Positions 1-7,460 of a stretch of DNA of 25,432 nucleotides are shown piece after piece. Source of the stretch: a virus; the IMG/VR virus record IMGVR_UViG_3300030118_002060, positions 1-25,432 of that record, one strand, 5' to 3'. Both the position numbers and the translations under genes were made by a program. A model generated the notes under the pieces. The model worked only from the letters and a program-made list of their open reading frames with translations. It searched no databases and had not been told where the DNA came from. Within the stretch, counting starts at the first letter, position 1, and every line of letters begins with the position of its first letter.

Positions 1-947
1 TCAAAATTTGTTTTCACACCAGTGGCAGATGACGTAATCGCGATTGCTTGAGCTAGTTTATCAGCATCATCTTTGTTCCCGCCAAGTGCATCTAGTATGG
101 CCTTGCCACTGCGCTCATACCAAAAGCGTCCAGGCTCACCCTCGGCAGTTGCCGCCTCAAGATTGCGCCGTAATTTATTTAAGGCTCTTTGTGATTTGAT
201 TTCTGGTGGTGCGCCTACTAGCTGACCTGATTTCCGAGCTTTTCTTCCTGCATAAGAAAGTGCTGCGTCAATCGCTGGCGTTGGGTCAGCCCCAGCCGCA
301 AGCGTCACCCCGGTATCAGCCGCACGGTCGGCAATCCGCGCATCGGCAGATTGTCCAGCCTTGACCACGCCCTCTTTGATTGCGTCCTTGCCAACAGCGG
401 CTGTCGCGCCAACACCCGGGATTGATAAAAATGAGCCAGTTTCCGCTGCGTCGAGCATCATCTGCTTGTCAGACTGACTCAGGTCAGCATTGTTTACAAA
501 GTCCCTATAAAGTCCGAGGAAGCGCTCTGAGCCGATTGTCTCAGATATCTTGCTCATAGTTTCTGTTGCCGCCTCCATGCGGCTCTTATCGCCGGGAAAC
601 AGTGCGCTAGACAAGCCACCTATGAGAGACACAACATCGCCCGGAAGACCAGCAACACCAGCCGCCGTACCAACCGCCATACTGCCAGCAGCTTGCGACA
701 AGTCCTCCAATGCTTCGCCGGTACGCTCCATGACTGTGCCGGTATACTCCTTGCGAGGAGCATCACCGCCGGGGTAGAAAGCCTGACCTTGTACTGGCTG
801 GGGTCCGTCTTCATTTGCAATTCTTCGCATGTCCTGTGTAACAGACATAATTTCACTCAGTGTCGCGCCTTGTTCGTTGATGACCACTTCGTAGTCCTCA
901 GATTTACGAAGCTGATGCGACTGTGTTCTGGCGTCTAAAACATTCAT
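1..947 (-). CDS. Internal virion / ejection protein, partial (C-terminus off left edge)
   Basis: An open frame starts at ATG 947-945, overlapping the previous gene's stop as ATGA, and runs for 315 codons off the left edge without a stop, so the C-terminus is missing. It is the last of three genes after tail tube B, the place of T7 gp16. The N-terminal third is polar. Around residues 90-120 is a Gly/Ala-rich amphipathic stretch (AAGSMAVGTAAGVAGLPGDV), as expected of a protein that enters a membrane during DNA ejection. Near the edge is a motif reading FWYERSGKAILDALGG, followed by AITSSATGVKTN, which I have seen in large virion proteins of marine phages. No lytic transglycosylase motif is visible in this part. 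The assignment rests mainly on gene order. Confidence 0.7.
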   Translation of the reverse strand, partial: MNVLDARTQSHQLRKSEDYEVVINEQGATLSEIMSVTQDMRRIANEDGPQPVQGQAFYPGGDAPRKEYTGTVMERTGEALEDLSQAAGSMAVGTAAGVAGLPGDVVSLIGGLSSALFPGDKSRMEAATETMSKISETIGSERFLGLYRDFVNNADLSQSDKQMMLDAAETGSFLSIPGVGATAAVGKDAIKEGVVKAGQSADARIADRAADTGVTLAAGADPTPAIDAALSYAGRKARKSGQLVGAPPEIKSQRALNKLRRNLEAATAEGEPGRFWYERSGKAILDALGGNKDDADKLAQAIAITSSATGVKTNF

Positions 948-2743
948 TGAGCTAGCGCCTCCGCAGCTTTTTGCAGGCTTTCTATGCGACGCTCAAAACC
1001 ACTTGCGGACAGGTTTCTCATAGCTGGTGAGCGTTTATCTTTGTCATCTCTCATTGTTCTCAAAATGTTTATCATTCCGTCAAAGTCATCGACCTCAACC
1101 CTATCGGATTCTGGAAGTAAGAGGTTGGCCGCTTTCAAGGTGGACCGACCAGCTCTTATGGTCAGCTTTGTTATGGCGTCATCAAACTCTGTCCCCATTT
1201 CTAGCATGACTTCATCAGCAATTGCTTGCCCGTCAAACGACAAACCTTCACTCTGTGCTTTGTCGTATCGCGCTTTTACCTTGCCTGTTATTTTGGCTAG
1301 TAGTTGCACCTTTTTAAAGTTTGGGTCATCTGCTGAAAGAGCCTGTATTTCTTCCGGCAGCTCCAACTCGCCTCTGATGACGGCCAGTGCAGTTTTCATT
1401 TCAGCAGTTTCAAAGGTGGCTGCATCTTTTCTAAACTTTTCTAGGTCTTTGTTCGACAATCCATCTATATTCGACTCAACATCAAAAAAGGTGATGTTTG
1501 GCCCTAGCGCCGTTAACTTGTTTGTAACATCTGGGTCAGAAGTTGTACGCCTGCCGCCAGCTTCGTCAAATTTGATTTGTAATTCTGCTGCTTTTTCTGC
1601 GTCTGTTTTTCTTAAAAGTGCAATAGCAACATCAAATTTACCTTTATCGCCAGCCGCCATGTGAAGAAGAGCGTTGCCAATATGTACCTTTTCATCTTTT
1701 TCAGCTTGCTCGTTTGCACCTTCCTGTTCATCTTCTTCGAACTTTAGTTGAGCTACACGCTCATCGCGCAGACCCTTTGCTATGTCAGTGTTGGACATGC
1801 CTTGTTTTTTTAAGACTGTGATGGCGTTTTTGACGCTATCGCCAAAACCTGACACCACACCTTTTTGAATGTTCTTGATAGACTTAGACGGGCTACCGCT
1901 TTGCAGGATGGTGTCGTCCAGAATCTGCAACGCGGCGGTCTTGTTTTTGTCATCCATCCCGTCAAGAAATGTTTTAAGACTACTGCCAGTCATGAAAGTT
2001 ACTGCTTTGTTTTTTGCCTCCTCCGTTCTTTTATTCAGAGCGTCAATACCGTTTGGCAACCGTAGTATCTTTGCGATGTTTGGCACACTGTATTCTAACT
2101 CATGAGTGGCTCGAAACTTAGTCTCCAGCCGCCTGTTTTCTACTTTGACATATTCCTCAAGATAAGATGCATAGCTGCTATGATTTGTTATGCCTTGCTT
2201 TGCGCGAAACTCTCGGGCAAGGGCAGGGCTAGTCTCGTCAAGCACACCTCCATAACCGGCAGCAACCTCATCAAGTTTGTCAGCCAAAGCACCGGGACTG
2301 AAGTCTGTAATGCCAAAATCACGTTCTGCTGCGTCCCTAAACTGCTGGCTTTGCCCGTACTCTGTCAGAGATTGCTCATACAGTGTGGTCAGGGTCGTGG
2401 CTTGATTTGATGCAAGAGCGCTGATTTCGTCACCCGCTATCGACAGTGCAGCCCGTCTGGCACTACGACCAAATACGCTACTATCATCGCCCGGCAGCTC
2501 CAGCTCTTCGCCTGCAACAAAAGCATCATTGATTTGCTCAGCGGTCGGCGCGTTCAAAGCACCATACTCCGCGCCCTCTATCTTGGCCTTGTCCTCGGCC
2601 ATCGACATGACAAAGCTGGACAGTCTGTTCAGATTGTTGGCAAGCTGGTTACGACCACGCGCTATCTCCTGTTCAGCAGCAAAGTTAACCCGTGGCACGC
2701 GTAGCTGCTGATTTGAACCGCGTAATCTTACTTGCTCTGCCAT
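944..2743 (-). CDS. Internal virion protein (T7 gp15 position)
   Basis: A 599-residue soluble, strongly helical, charged protein with no signal peptide or membrane segment. It begins at an ATG placed directly after the upstream gene's stop and ends inside the ATGA of the next ejection gene. The N-terminus (about residues 1-60) contains a long helix with QLANNLNRLSS and MSMAEDKAKIEGAE, typical of phage internal-core proteins. The middle is rich in Glu, Lys and Ala with coiled-coil character (about residues 340-365, EEDEQEGANEQAEKDEK). Position after tail tubes A/B and the gp14-like gene suggests an ejected core or trans-periplasmic channel component. I see no enzymatic motif, so the name is from gene order plus general character. 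Confidence 0.7.
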   Translation of the reverse strand: MAEQVRLRGSNQQLRVPRVNFAAEQEIARGRNQLANNLNRLSSFVMSMAEDKAKIEGAEYGALNAPTAEQINDAFVAGEELELPGDDSSVFGRSARRAALSIAGDEISALASNQATTLTTLYEQSLTEYGQSQQFRDAAERDFGITDFSPGALADKLDEVAAGYGGVLDETSPALAREFRAKQGITNHSSYASYLEEYVKVENRRLETKFRATHELEYSVPNIAKILRLPNGIDALNKRTEEAKNKAVTFMTGSSLKTFLDGMDDKNKTAALQILDDTILQSGSPSKSIKNIQKGVVSGFGDSVKNAITVLKKQGMSNTDIAKGLRDERVAQLKFEEDEQEGANEQAEKDEKVHIGNALLHMAAGDKGKFDVAIALLRKTDAEKAAELQIKFDEAGGRRTTSDPDVTNKLTALGPNITFFDVESNIDGLSNKDLEKFRKDAATFETAEMKTALAVIRGELELPEEIQALSADDPNFKKVQLLAKITGKVKARYDKAQSEGLSFDGQAIADEVMLEMGTEFDDAITKLTIRAGRSTLKAANLLLPESDRVEVDDFDGMINILRTMRDDKDKRSPAMRNLSASGFERRIESLQKAAEALAQ

Positions 2744-3322
2744 CTATATATACCCCGCGTATGGTGTTGCCCCAGCAGTAAGTCGAGCTTGCTGTGTCCC
2801 TCCGGTGAATGCGGATGTAGATGTAGCTGAGCTTGGTGAAAACAGTGAAGTCAAACCCTCTGAACCGTAGAGCTGACCAGCTCCCGCCACGCCCAAACCC
2901 AAGGTAGCAAGAGCGCCAAGCCGCCCTGTCTGCCGGGCTGACTGACCAGCGACTCGCAAGTTTGCCGCCTGATACTTGGCCATCTTGGTTGCGATGCTGG
3001 CGTTGTCTCTGGCTATCGTAAACTCATTGACGCCGTCACGCATGTTAAGCCTGGCTATCAAATCAGCAGATGACCCGCTTGATAGAGGGTCAAGGTTGCC
3101 AGCCGCGCCCCGTGCAATGTTAGCAGCCAGTACCTTTTCCAGATTCTGCAACGCTGTTACGCCCTGCTTTTTATACTCCAGTGCCTGCACACTGCCCTGT
3201 ATTTCAGCCTGCCGGGCTTCAGCGTTGCGTTGGTCTTCGATTGCCTCTCCCGCGTCAAGCTGCGCTTTGGCAGATAATGCTGCTGCACCTATAGCGATGG
3301 CTGCTAGAGCTGGTCCACCCAT
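2744..3322 (-). CDS. Internal virion protein B-like (T7 gp14 position)
   Basis: A 192-residue Ala/Gly-rich protein. The N-terminus is hydrophobic (PALAAIAIGAAALSAKAQ, residues 4-21), followed by a helix with many Glu, Gln and Arg (EAIEDQRNAEARQAEIQGS) and a second hydrophobic stretch around residues 130-150 (GRLGALATLGLGVAGAG). This Ala-rich N-terminus plus helical 'RNAEARQAE' pattern is typical of gp14-type ejection proteins in T7-like podoviruses, which insert in the host outer membrane. The gene follows tail tube B with a 19-nt gap. Its start codon lies in the second copy of a 20-nt tandem duplication (3320-3362). The next gene starts on the base after its stop. Confidence 0.75.
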   Translation of the reverse strand: MGGPALAAIAIGAAALSAKAQLDAGEAIEDQRNAEARQAEIQGSVQALEYKKQGVTALQNLEKVLAANIARGAAGNLDPLSSGSSADLIARLNMRDGVNEFTIARDNASIATKMAKYQAANLRVAGQSARQTGRLGALATLGLGVAGAGQLYGSEGLTSLFSPSSATSTSAFTGGTQQARLTAGATPYAGYI

Positions 3323-3362
3323 TGTCCTACACTCACTTTACTCATTGTCCAACACTCACTTT
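3320..3362. repeat. Tandem duplication (20 of 23 nt) across the tail-tube-B / internal-protein junction
   Basis: The 20-nt unit CATTGTCCWACACTCACTTT occurs at 3320-3339 and 3343-3362, period 23, with one mismatch. On the coding strand one copy encodes the last residues and stop of tail tube B (KVSVGQ); the other holds the leader and start codon of the downstream gene. A period of 23 changes frame, so the copy does not extend the protein. Confidence 0.9.
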
Positions 3363-5414
3363 ATAGTCCATTGCCAACACCGTAAAAAATACAGGCTTTG
3401 ACTGTGAAATTGTTATTTGCGCATCCCGGCTGTAGCCCAAAAAGCCTTGGGTTTTCTTGACTCCGGTGAAGGTTGATACCCCACCAGCTCCCGACAGTGG
3501 CAGACTTTGCAGCGGTATCTCTCGTCCATTCAGCGTAATGTTCTGACTGCGATGAAGTATGGGCGATACCTCAAGTATCCGGCGGCGCTGGCTCTGAACT
3601 GAACCGCTGGAAAGTCTAGGCTCAAAGGGCTGGGTTTTGACCGTGACCGTGTAGGCTAGCCCAACCTCGGCATAGCTGGTCGGCGTACCGCCAAGCGTGA
3701 CCTGACCGCTACTGACAGTCTGGTCAGTGTCCACAATGTCATCGCGCACGATGTTGACTGTCTTGCCCTCCAGGTGTGACAAGCTACCGGCTGTAGCGCT
3801 GCCGGGCAGGGACTGGTCAGGCGAAGACGCACCAGCAAAATACTGTATTGATGCGTCAGTCGTGCGGTCAGTATCAAATATCTCAACATAGTACTTGGTT
3901 GCGCTGTTGACCGTGCGTTTCACAACACAATAAATGGTATCCAAATCAACGCCTACATCGACGAAGTTTCCGTCAGTGGTAAAGGTTGAGGCCGCTACAA
4001 TCTGTTGGGGTCGGTTCAGCGTAAATGCTGCCATTGTGCCAGCAAAGCCCGTACTGTCGGCTCTGTAGCCCGTTGTCGAGGTTCCGTTGACAATCAGTAG
4101 CAAATCACCCTCGGTCGTGTCTGTGGCCGGTCTAAGCGCCATACGCAGCGGGTCTACAATTAGGTGGGAGCTGAGCAAGCTAATATTGTTAGCGACATAG
4201 GACAGCTCAACATCACTGAACAGCATCTCGCGCAATGCCTTGCCTTGGCGCTGGATAAACAATGTTCCACCTTCGGCTGACTGTGGTCGCAGGCCCACCT
4301 TACTGCCGCGGCGGGTCGCTGACTTGATAGTAATGTTGGCCGGTGTGATAGGGTCTAGGTCAGCTTGGGGGACGAAGAACTCAGCCCCAGTAGTAAATAT
4401 CTGCAAGTCTCTGCCAGACCTGATGCCAGTTATAGCGTTGACCGTATCGGTGTTAAGTGTGGCAAGTATCGCATCATCATCCAGAGCCTCGGCTGCTTTG
4501 AAATTGAAAAAGTCGTTCACCTTGCTACCAAACAGGGTGTTGACCAGACTTGCACTGCCGCCAAAATATAAGCGCCCCTCATGGAAAGAACAGGTACGAG
4601 GCCAGCCTCTGGTATTCGACCATGCATCCTCGTAGCCCGACTCAATCTCATAGTCTCCAGAAGCAATCGCATCAGTTGAAAAAAACGGGATTTCGGTCGT
4701 TGTAAGCACTTCGGTCGCACTGTTACGCTGAATAATACGGGCTCTTCCAAATCCGTTGGTTACGTTGATAAACTGGTCCACCATATCAGCGGTGAAGATG
4801 CTGCCGGACGCAGTCACCTTGACCGTGCCATCGACTGCGTCGGGGGTAATCGTGCCGGACGGCGTAGCTGTCGATAGCGTAAAGGCCACTTTTGGGACAG
4901 TCAGCGTAATCGCAGACGCTGTCCAGCTTGTGTTATTTGCCCCGCGCACTATTTTGAACGGTGCAAAATTCTCATGCACAATAATAAGCGTGTCAGCACT
5001 CTGCGTGAAATACAGCTTCTGCATATCGAAGTTGCTGACCTCATAGAGGGTGCCAACGCTGTAATCCAAGTAATCATTGCCCGACCCATTGATATTGGTC
5101 AGCAATGTGCCACCCGCAAAAAACCTGAACCTAATAGTGCTGGTGGTGTTCTGTGCAGATGCCAGTATCATAAAATTCTGGGTGGTCGAAAACTCAAACG
5201 GTATCAGCGCCGTGCCATTTGCCGCATTGTCACTCGTTGCATCAAGAACAAACCTCAAGCCGGGGCGGCGGGAGAAACCGCCCTGCGGCTCAAAGACAAC
5301 ATTGCTGGCCAAATCGACCGAGCTGTAATATTGGGACAGGTCAATCCGGCCACGCAGCAACGGGTCCAGCTCACCAACAGTAAAGCTCGATTGATATTGC
5401 TGTATCCGGCTCAT
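3342..5414 (-). CDS. Tail tubular protein B (T7 gp12-like nozzle)
   Basis: A 690-residue protein beginning MSRIQQYQSSFTVGELDPLL, then RGRIDLSQYYSSVDLASNVV and PQGGFSRRPGLRFV. This opening is the hallmark of the gp12/tail tubular protein B family. In T7-like phages it forms the nozzle at the tail tip and carries propeller-like beta domains. Length fits the family (about 600-900). The rest is beta-rich, with repeated short Thr/Ser/Gly segments. It starts with an ATGA overlap on tail tube A and is followed by internal virion proteins, the expected order. Start is the only sensible ATG, coupled to the upstream stop. Confidence 0.92.
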   Translation of the reverse strand: MSRIQQYQSSFTVGELDPLLRGRIDLSQYYSSVDLASNVVFEPQGGFSRRPGLRFVLDATSDNAANGTALIPFEFSTTQNFMILASAQNTTSTIRFRFFAGGTLLTNINGSGNDYLDYSVGTLYEVSNFDMQKLYFTQSADTLIIVHENFAPFKIVRGANNTSWTASAITLTVPKVAFTLSTATPSGTITPDAVDGTVKVTASGSIFTADMVDQFINVTNGFGRARIIQRNSATEVLTTTEIPFFSTDAIASGDYEIESGYEDAWSNTRGWPRTCSFHEGRLYFGGSASLVNTLFGSKVNDFFNFKAAEALDDDAILATLNTDTVNAITGIRSGRDLQIFTTGAEFFVPQADLDPITPANITIKSATRRGSKVGLRPQSAEGGTLFIQRQGKALREMLFSDVELSYVANNISLLSSHLIVDPLRMALRPATDTTEGDLLLIVNGTSTTGYRADSTGFAGTMAAFTLNRPQQIVAASTFTTDGNFVDVGVDLDTIYCVVKRTVNSATKYYVEIFDTDRTTDASIQYFAGASSPDQSLPGSATAGSLSHLEGKTVNIVRDDIVDTDQTVSSGQVTLGGTPTSYAEVGLAYTVTVKTQPFEPRLSSGSVQSQRRRILEVSPILHRSQNITLNGREIPLQSLPLSGAGGVSTFTGVKKTQGFLGYSRDAQITISQSKPVFFTVLAMDYKVSVGQ

Positions 5415-6040
5415 CTGACATCCGTAAGTAAATAGTCACCGACAACCGAAGGCGTCTGGCCTCCGGCATCTATGTTGGCGGCCTGCCTGAAATATCCGCC
5501 CCTGAAACCTTCTGCCGCTGTGCCAAGTGCGATAGCACGCCAATATTCAGACTTCTGGGTCTGGTCGGTTATTACCTCGGCTATATGCCAGGCCATCTGG
5601 TAGGCAAGCAGTGTAACGAAATAGGTGGGCATGTTGCCCTCTGATACGGCTCGTTGATAATCAATATGGATTTCTGTTGCGTCCGTAAGAAGCACCGTGC
5701 CACCTGCTGATGACTGGCCTATCTCCCAAATTTTGAAGAGGGCAGCGCCAGCCGCTGAACTGGTGCGAACGGCGCGAGGCACACCCAATACCATGTCGTT
5801 GGGCAGCAGAAACTGATTGTCATATTCGTTCGCCGGGCTGGTGGTATCTTTTACCAGTTCTGTTTTTGCAACAGTAAAGCTCCAGGGGTACATGCCAAAG
5901 GTGGTGAGCTTGACTTCGTTGTATATAGTCGAGCAAGCCTGTGCCGCCGGTGTACCGTCAGAAAATGAAGTGATTGCATCCGAACCTAGAAGCAATAAAG
6001 CCTTGTTGCAGATGCTGACATCGGTATCACCAACAGCCAT
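5411..6040 (-). CDS. Tail tubular protein A (T7 gp11-like adaptor)
   Basis: A 209-residue protein with the pattern of the gp11/tail tubular A family: an N-terminal helical part (DVSICNKALLLLGSDAITSF), then a Tyr/Trp-rich segment (TFGMYPWSFTVAK), PLPNDM-type turn (FLLPNDMVLGVPRAV) and a C-terminal helical bundle (LLAYQMAWHIAEVIT). In T7 it forms the ring between portal and nozzle. The chosen start is ATG 6040, which has GGAGG six bases upstream; a TTG one codon earlier is possible but unnecessary. It lies between the decoration protein and tail tube B, with a strong hairpin in its leader (6062-6098). Confidence 0.9.
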   Translation of the reverse strand: MAVGDTDVSICNKALLLLGSDAITSFSDGTPAAQACSTIYNEVKLTTFGMYPWSFTVAKTELVKDTTSPANEYDNQFLLPNDMVLGVPRAVRTSSAAGAALFKIWEIGQSSAGGTVLLTDATEIHIDYQRAVSEGNMPTYFVTLLAYQMAWHIAEVITDQTQKSEYWRAIALGTAAEGFRGGYFRQAANIDAGGQTPSVVGDYLLTDVR

Positions 6041-6061
6041 CAATTACCTCCGCTTCAGGGA

Positions 6062-6098
6062 TTGGCAGAGAGGTGCTTCGAATTGACCCCTCTGCCAA
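6062..6098 (-). promoter_or_regulatory. Stem-loop in tail-tube-A leader
   Basis: Arms TTGGCAGAGAGGT (6062-6074) and its complement (6086-6098) make 12 pairs of 13 with one A/C mismatch and an 11-nt loop. It fills most of the 73-nt gap between the decoration gene stop and the tail-tube-A start. No U-run follows in the direction of transcription, so a simple intrinsic terminator is unlikely. An mRNA processing or stability element is more plausible. Confidence 0.6.
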
Positions 6099-6113
6099 AC
6101 TTGTTAGTCGCTA

Positions 6114-6395
6114 TCAGTCGTCGTCAGTCTGACTGATGCTCGTGCCGTTAGATACATCAACCACGCCTGATGCATTAGATACAACAGTGTGGATTGATGA
6201 CGCCAAGGTGCCGCCGGTTGATGTCACAGAAATGATAACATCGCCAACTGACACATCGTCAGACACATCATTGAAATAACCAGCTCCGTCAACAGTTCCG
6301 ACCGCGTCGGTCGTTGTGTATGTAAAGAGTTGGGGTGCGGTGCCTTTTTTAGACTGACCGCCGATTGGGTTCCAACCCGCTCTTGCAAATGCCAT
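6114..6395 (-). CDS. Small virion protein, probable capsid decoration
   Basis: A 93-residue protein directly after the major capsid gene, with AGGAGG eight bases before its ATG, one of the best ribosome sites in the window. It opens MAFARAGWNPIGGQSKKGTAP, then a beta-rich Thr/Val/Asp/Gly region (TYTTTDAVGTVDGAGYFNDV, SVGDVIISVTSTGG), ending in TDDD. Small 'NPIGGQSKRG... TAGYF' proteins next to the capsid gene are common in marine T7-like phages. Their role is not established as far as I know. A head-decoration or head-surface role is inferred from position, size and beta-rich make-up. Confidence 0.65.
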   Translation of the reverse strand: MAFARAGWNPIGGQSKKGTAPQLFTYTTTDAVGTVDGAGYFNDVSDDVSVGDVIISVTSTGGTLASSIHTVVSNASGVVDVSNGTSISQTDDD

Positions 6396-6407
6396 CTGTC
6401 AGTCCTC

Positions 6408-7259
6408 CTATGACTCGTCCATTACGACATCGACAATGCCGTCAACATCAATCGCTACCGCGCCCATCGACAACATAGCTGTAATCAGGAAGCTAGTTTT
6501 CTCAGGCACATAGTTGATTTCTGTTTTCGGTGCGATGCCTACGGCCACACCGATGGCAGAGCGATGGAACGCAAAGCCGGTGCGGTCATTGGTTGCTAGT
6601 GGTAAACCACCTTCATCCCGGTCACCCACAACATGGAACTGAAAGCCCATCATTGCCGTGATTTCTCCGGTCACAAGATGTTTGAGCTGGGCAAAATCTG
6701 CGCTGACAGCTCTCTCATCACCAAGTAATCCAGCCAGGTTATTGGCATGAATCACAAAGTGCCGGTCAGTAGCTGGCACGTTCTTCGCGTCTAAGGCTTT
6801 CTTGGCGGCGATAATCTTACCCATATTTAGGTTCGACGCAGTAGCAGAGCCACTGGTAACAACAGTCTTGGCAACGCTTGAGCCAGCAGATGCAGTATTA
6901 AGCGCATCAATAATTATCTGGTCTTCGCGTCGGCCGATGGCGTTACCCACGACTTGCGCCAGTTCTTGCCTCTCATCAAAGTTGACCTTTTGCTGGTCGA
7001 ACACGTCCGAGTATTCCGCAGCCACGAAATTAGTAAGGCTACAGGAAACCTGGCTAAAACTAGCGTTAATAGGCACGACATCGGTGGCAGGAGTACGCAC
7101 AGAAGCTGTGCCTTTTCCAACCTTCGGGAACTTGACGGTATCACCGACAACACCCGTGCGCGTTCTGGCAGCATTACGAAGCACGGCAGAAGACTGATAA
7201 GCCTGATGCACTTCTGCTTCAAAGAGCTGAACAAACGCTGGAGATAGATTCGTTGACAT
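6408..7259 (-). CDS. Major capsid protein
   Basis: A 283-residue protein in the capsid slot between scaffold and decoration genes. It has HK97-fold capsid features seen in podovirus relatives: an N-terminal helix (LSPAFVQLFEAEVHQAYQ), a Gly-Asp 'E-loop' region with GDTVKFPKVGKGTA, a spine helix with DERQELAQVVGNAIGRREDQ, ALNTAS, and a C-terminal beta region (GMGAVAIDVDGIV type). Length is in the usual 280-350 range. The start is ATG 7259 with GAGGAG eight bases upstream; an in-frame GTG at 7268 lies inside that ribosome site and is rejected. Its about 200-nt leader holds the iteron copy and the structured RNA described separately. Confidence 0.88.
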   Translation of the reverse strand: MSTNLSPAFVQLFEAEVHQAYQSSAVLRNAARTRTGVVGDTVKFPKVGKGTASVRTPATDVVPINASFSQVSCSLTNFVAAEYSDVFDQQKVNFDERQELAQVVGNAIGRREDQIIIDALNTASAGSSVAKTVVTSGSATASNLNMGKIIAAKKALDAKNVPATDRHFVIHANNLAGLLGDERAVSADFAQLKHLVTGEITAMMGFQFHVVGDRDEGGLPLATNDRTGFAFHRSAIGVAVGIAPKTEINYVPEKTSFLITAMLSMGAVAIDVDGIVDVVMDES

Positions 7260-7296
7260 CTTTGTCACTCCTCAATTTGAACACACAAAACTTGCG

Positions 7297-7388
7297 CCTT
7301 GCGGGTTATCGGGGAGTCCCCGGCCCTGGCTACGCGAACGTCGCGCACGGTGTATTTCTACACGCCAGACCGGCCCTTACGGGTTATC
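7297..7388 (-). ncRNA. Candidate structured RNA leader of the capsid mRNA
   Basis: Read on the minus strand, the segment folds by eye into a three-way junction. A closing stem GGCC+CUGGC (7375-7372 and 7368-7364, GGU bulge) pairs with GCCAG+GGCC (7330-7322). Hairpin A is GUGUA-GAAA-UACAC (7363-7350), a GNRA tetraloop stacked directly on the stem. Hairpin B is CGCGA-CGU-UCGCG (7345-7333). A further hairpin GGGG-ACU-CCCC (7321-7311) follows. The block is bracketed by 14-nt direct repeats, CCTTRCGGGTTATC on the plus strand (7297-7310 and 7375-7388). The upstream repeat can itself form CCC-GUAA-GGG. It sits between the scaffold stop and the capsid start. Family unknown to me; function (translation control, processing) is inference. 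Confidence 0.55.
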
Positions 7389-7407
7389 AGTCTTTTTGAA
7401 CATATAC

Positions 7408-7425
7408 TACAAGCTGTAGCTTGTA
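7408..7425. repeat. Fourth iteron-like palindrome, in capsid leader
   Basis: TACAAGCTGTAGCTTGTA has 8-bp arms around a 2-nt centre. It matches the three iterons inside the initiator gene (ACAAG, 3 to 4 bases, CAGCTTGT on the minus strand). It overlaps a possible leftward promoter, minus-strand TTTACA then 17 bases then TATGTT, so it could be an operator for the capsid transcript. Confidence 0.7.
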
Positions 7426-7426
7426 A

Positions 7427-7453
7427 ACAGTCCAAACACATCATCTGGACTGT
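7427..7453 (-). promoter_or_regulatory. Hairpin after scaffold gene
   Basis: ACAGTCCA (7427-7434) and TGGACTGT (7446-7453) form a perfect 8-bp stem with an 11-nt loop, starting 7 bases after the scaffold stop codon. No U-run follows on the minus strand, so it is a poor terminator. It may be a processing or attenuation stem ahead of the capsid leader. Confidence 0.45.
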
Positions 7454-7460
7454 GTACAGT

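Noticed and set aside
984-1664. Plus-strand ORF of 226 codons opposite the 599-aa virion gene
   Set aside because: Ser/Ala/Phe-rich antisense of a coding gene in a strictly leftward operon.
7359-7445. 28-codon Cys-rich ORF (CLDC...CSIC) in the capsid leader
   Set aside because: No ribosome site, very short, and it ends inside the structured RNA segment; the RNA reading explains the bases better.
7427-7453. Intrinsic terminator after the scaffold gene
   Set aside because: The stem is perfect but no U-run follows in the direction of transcription.
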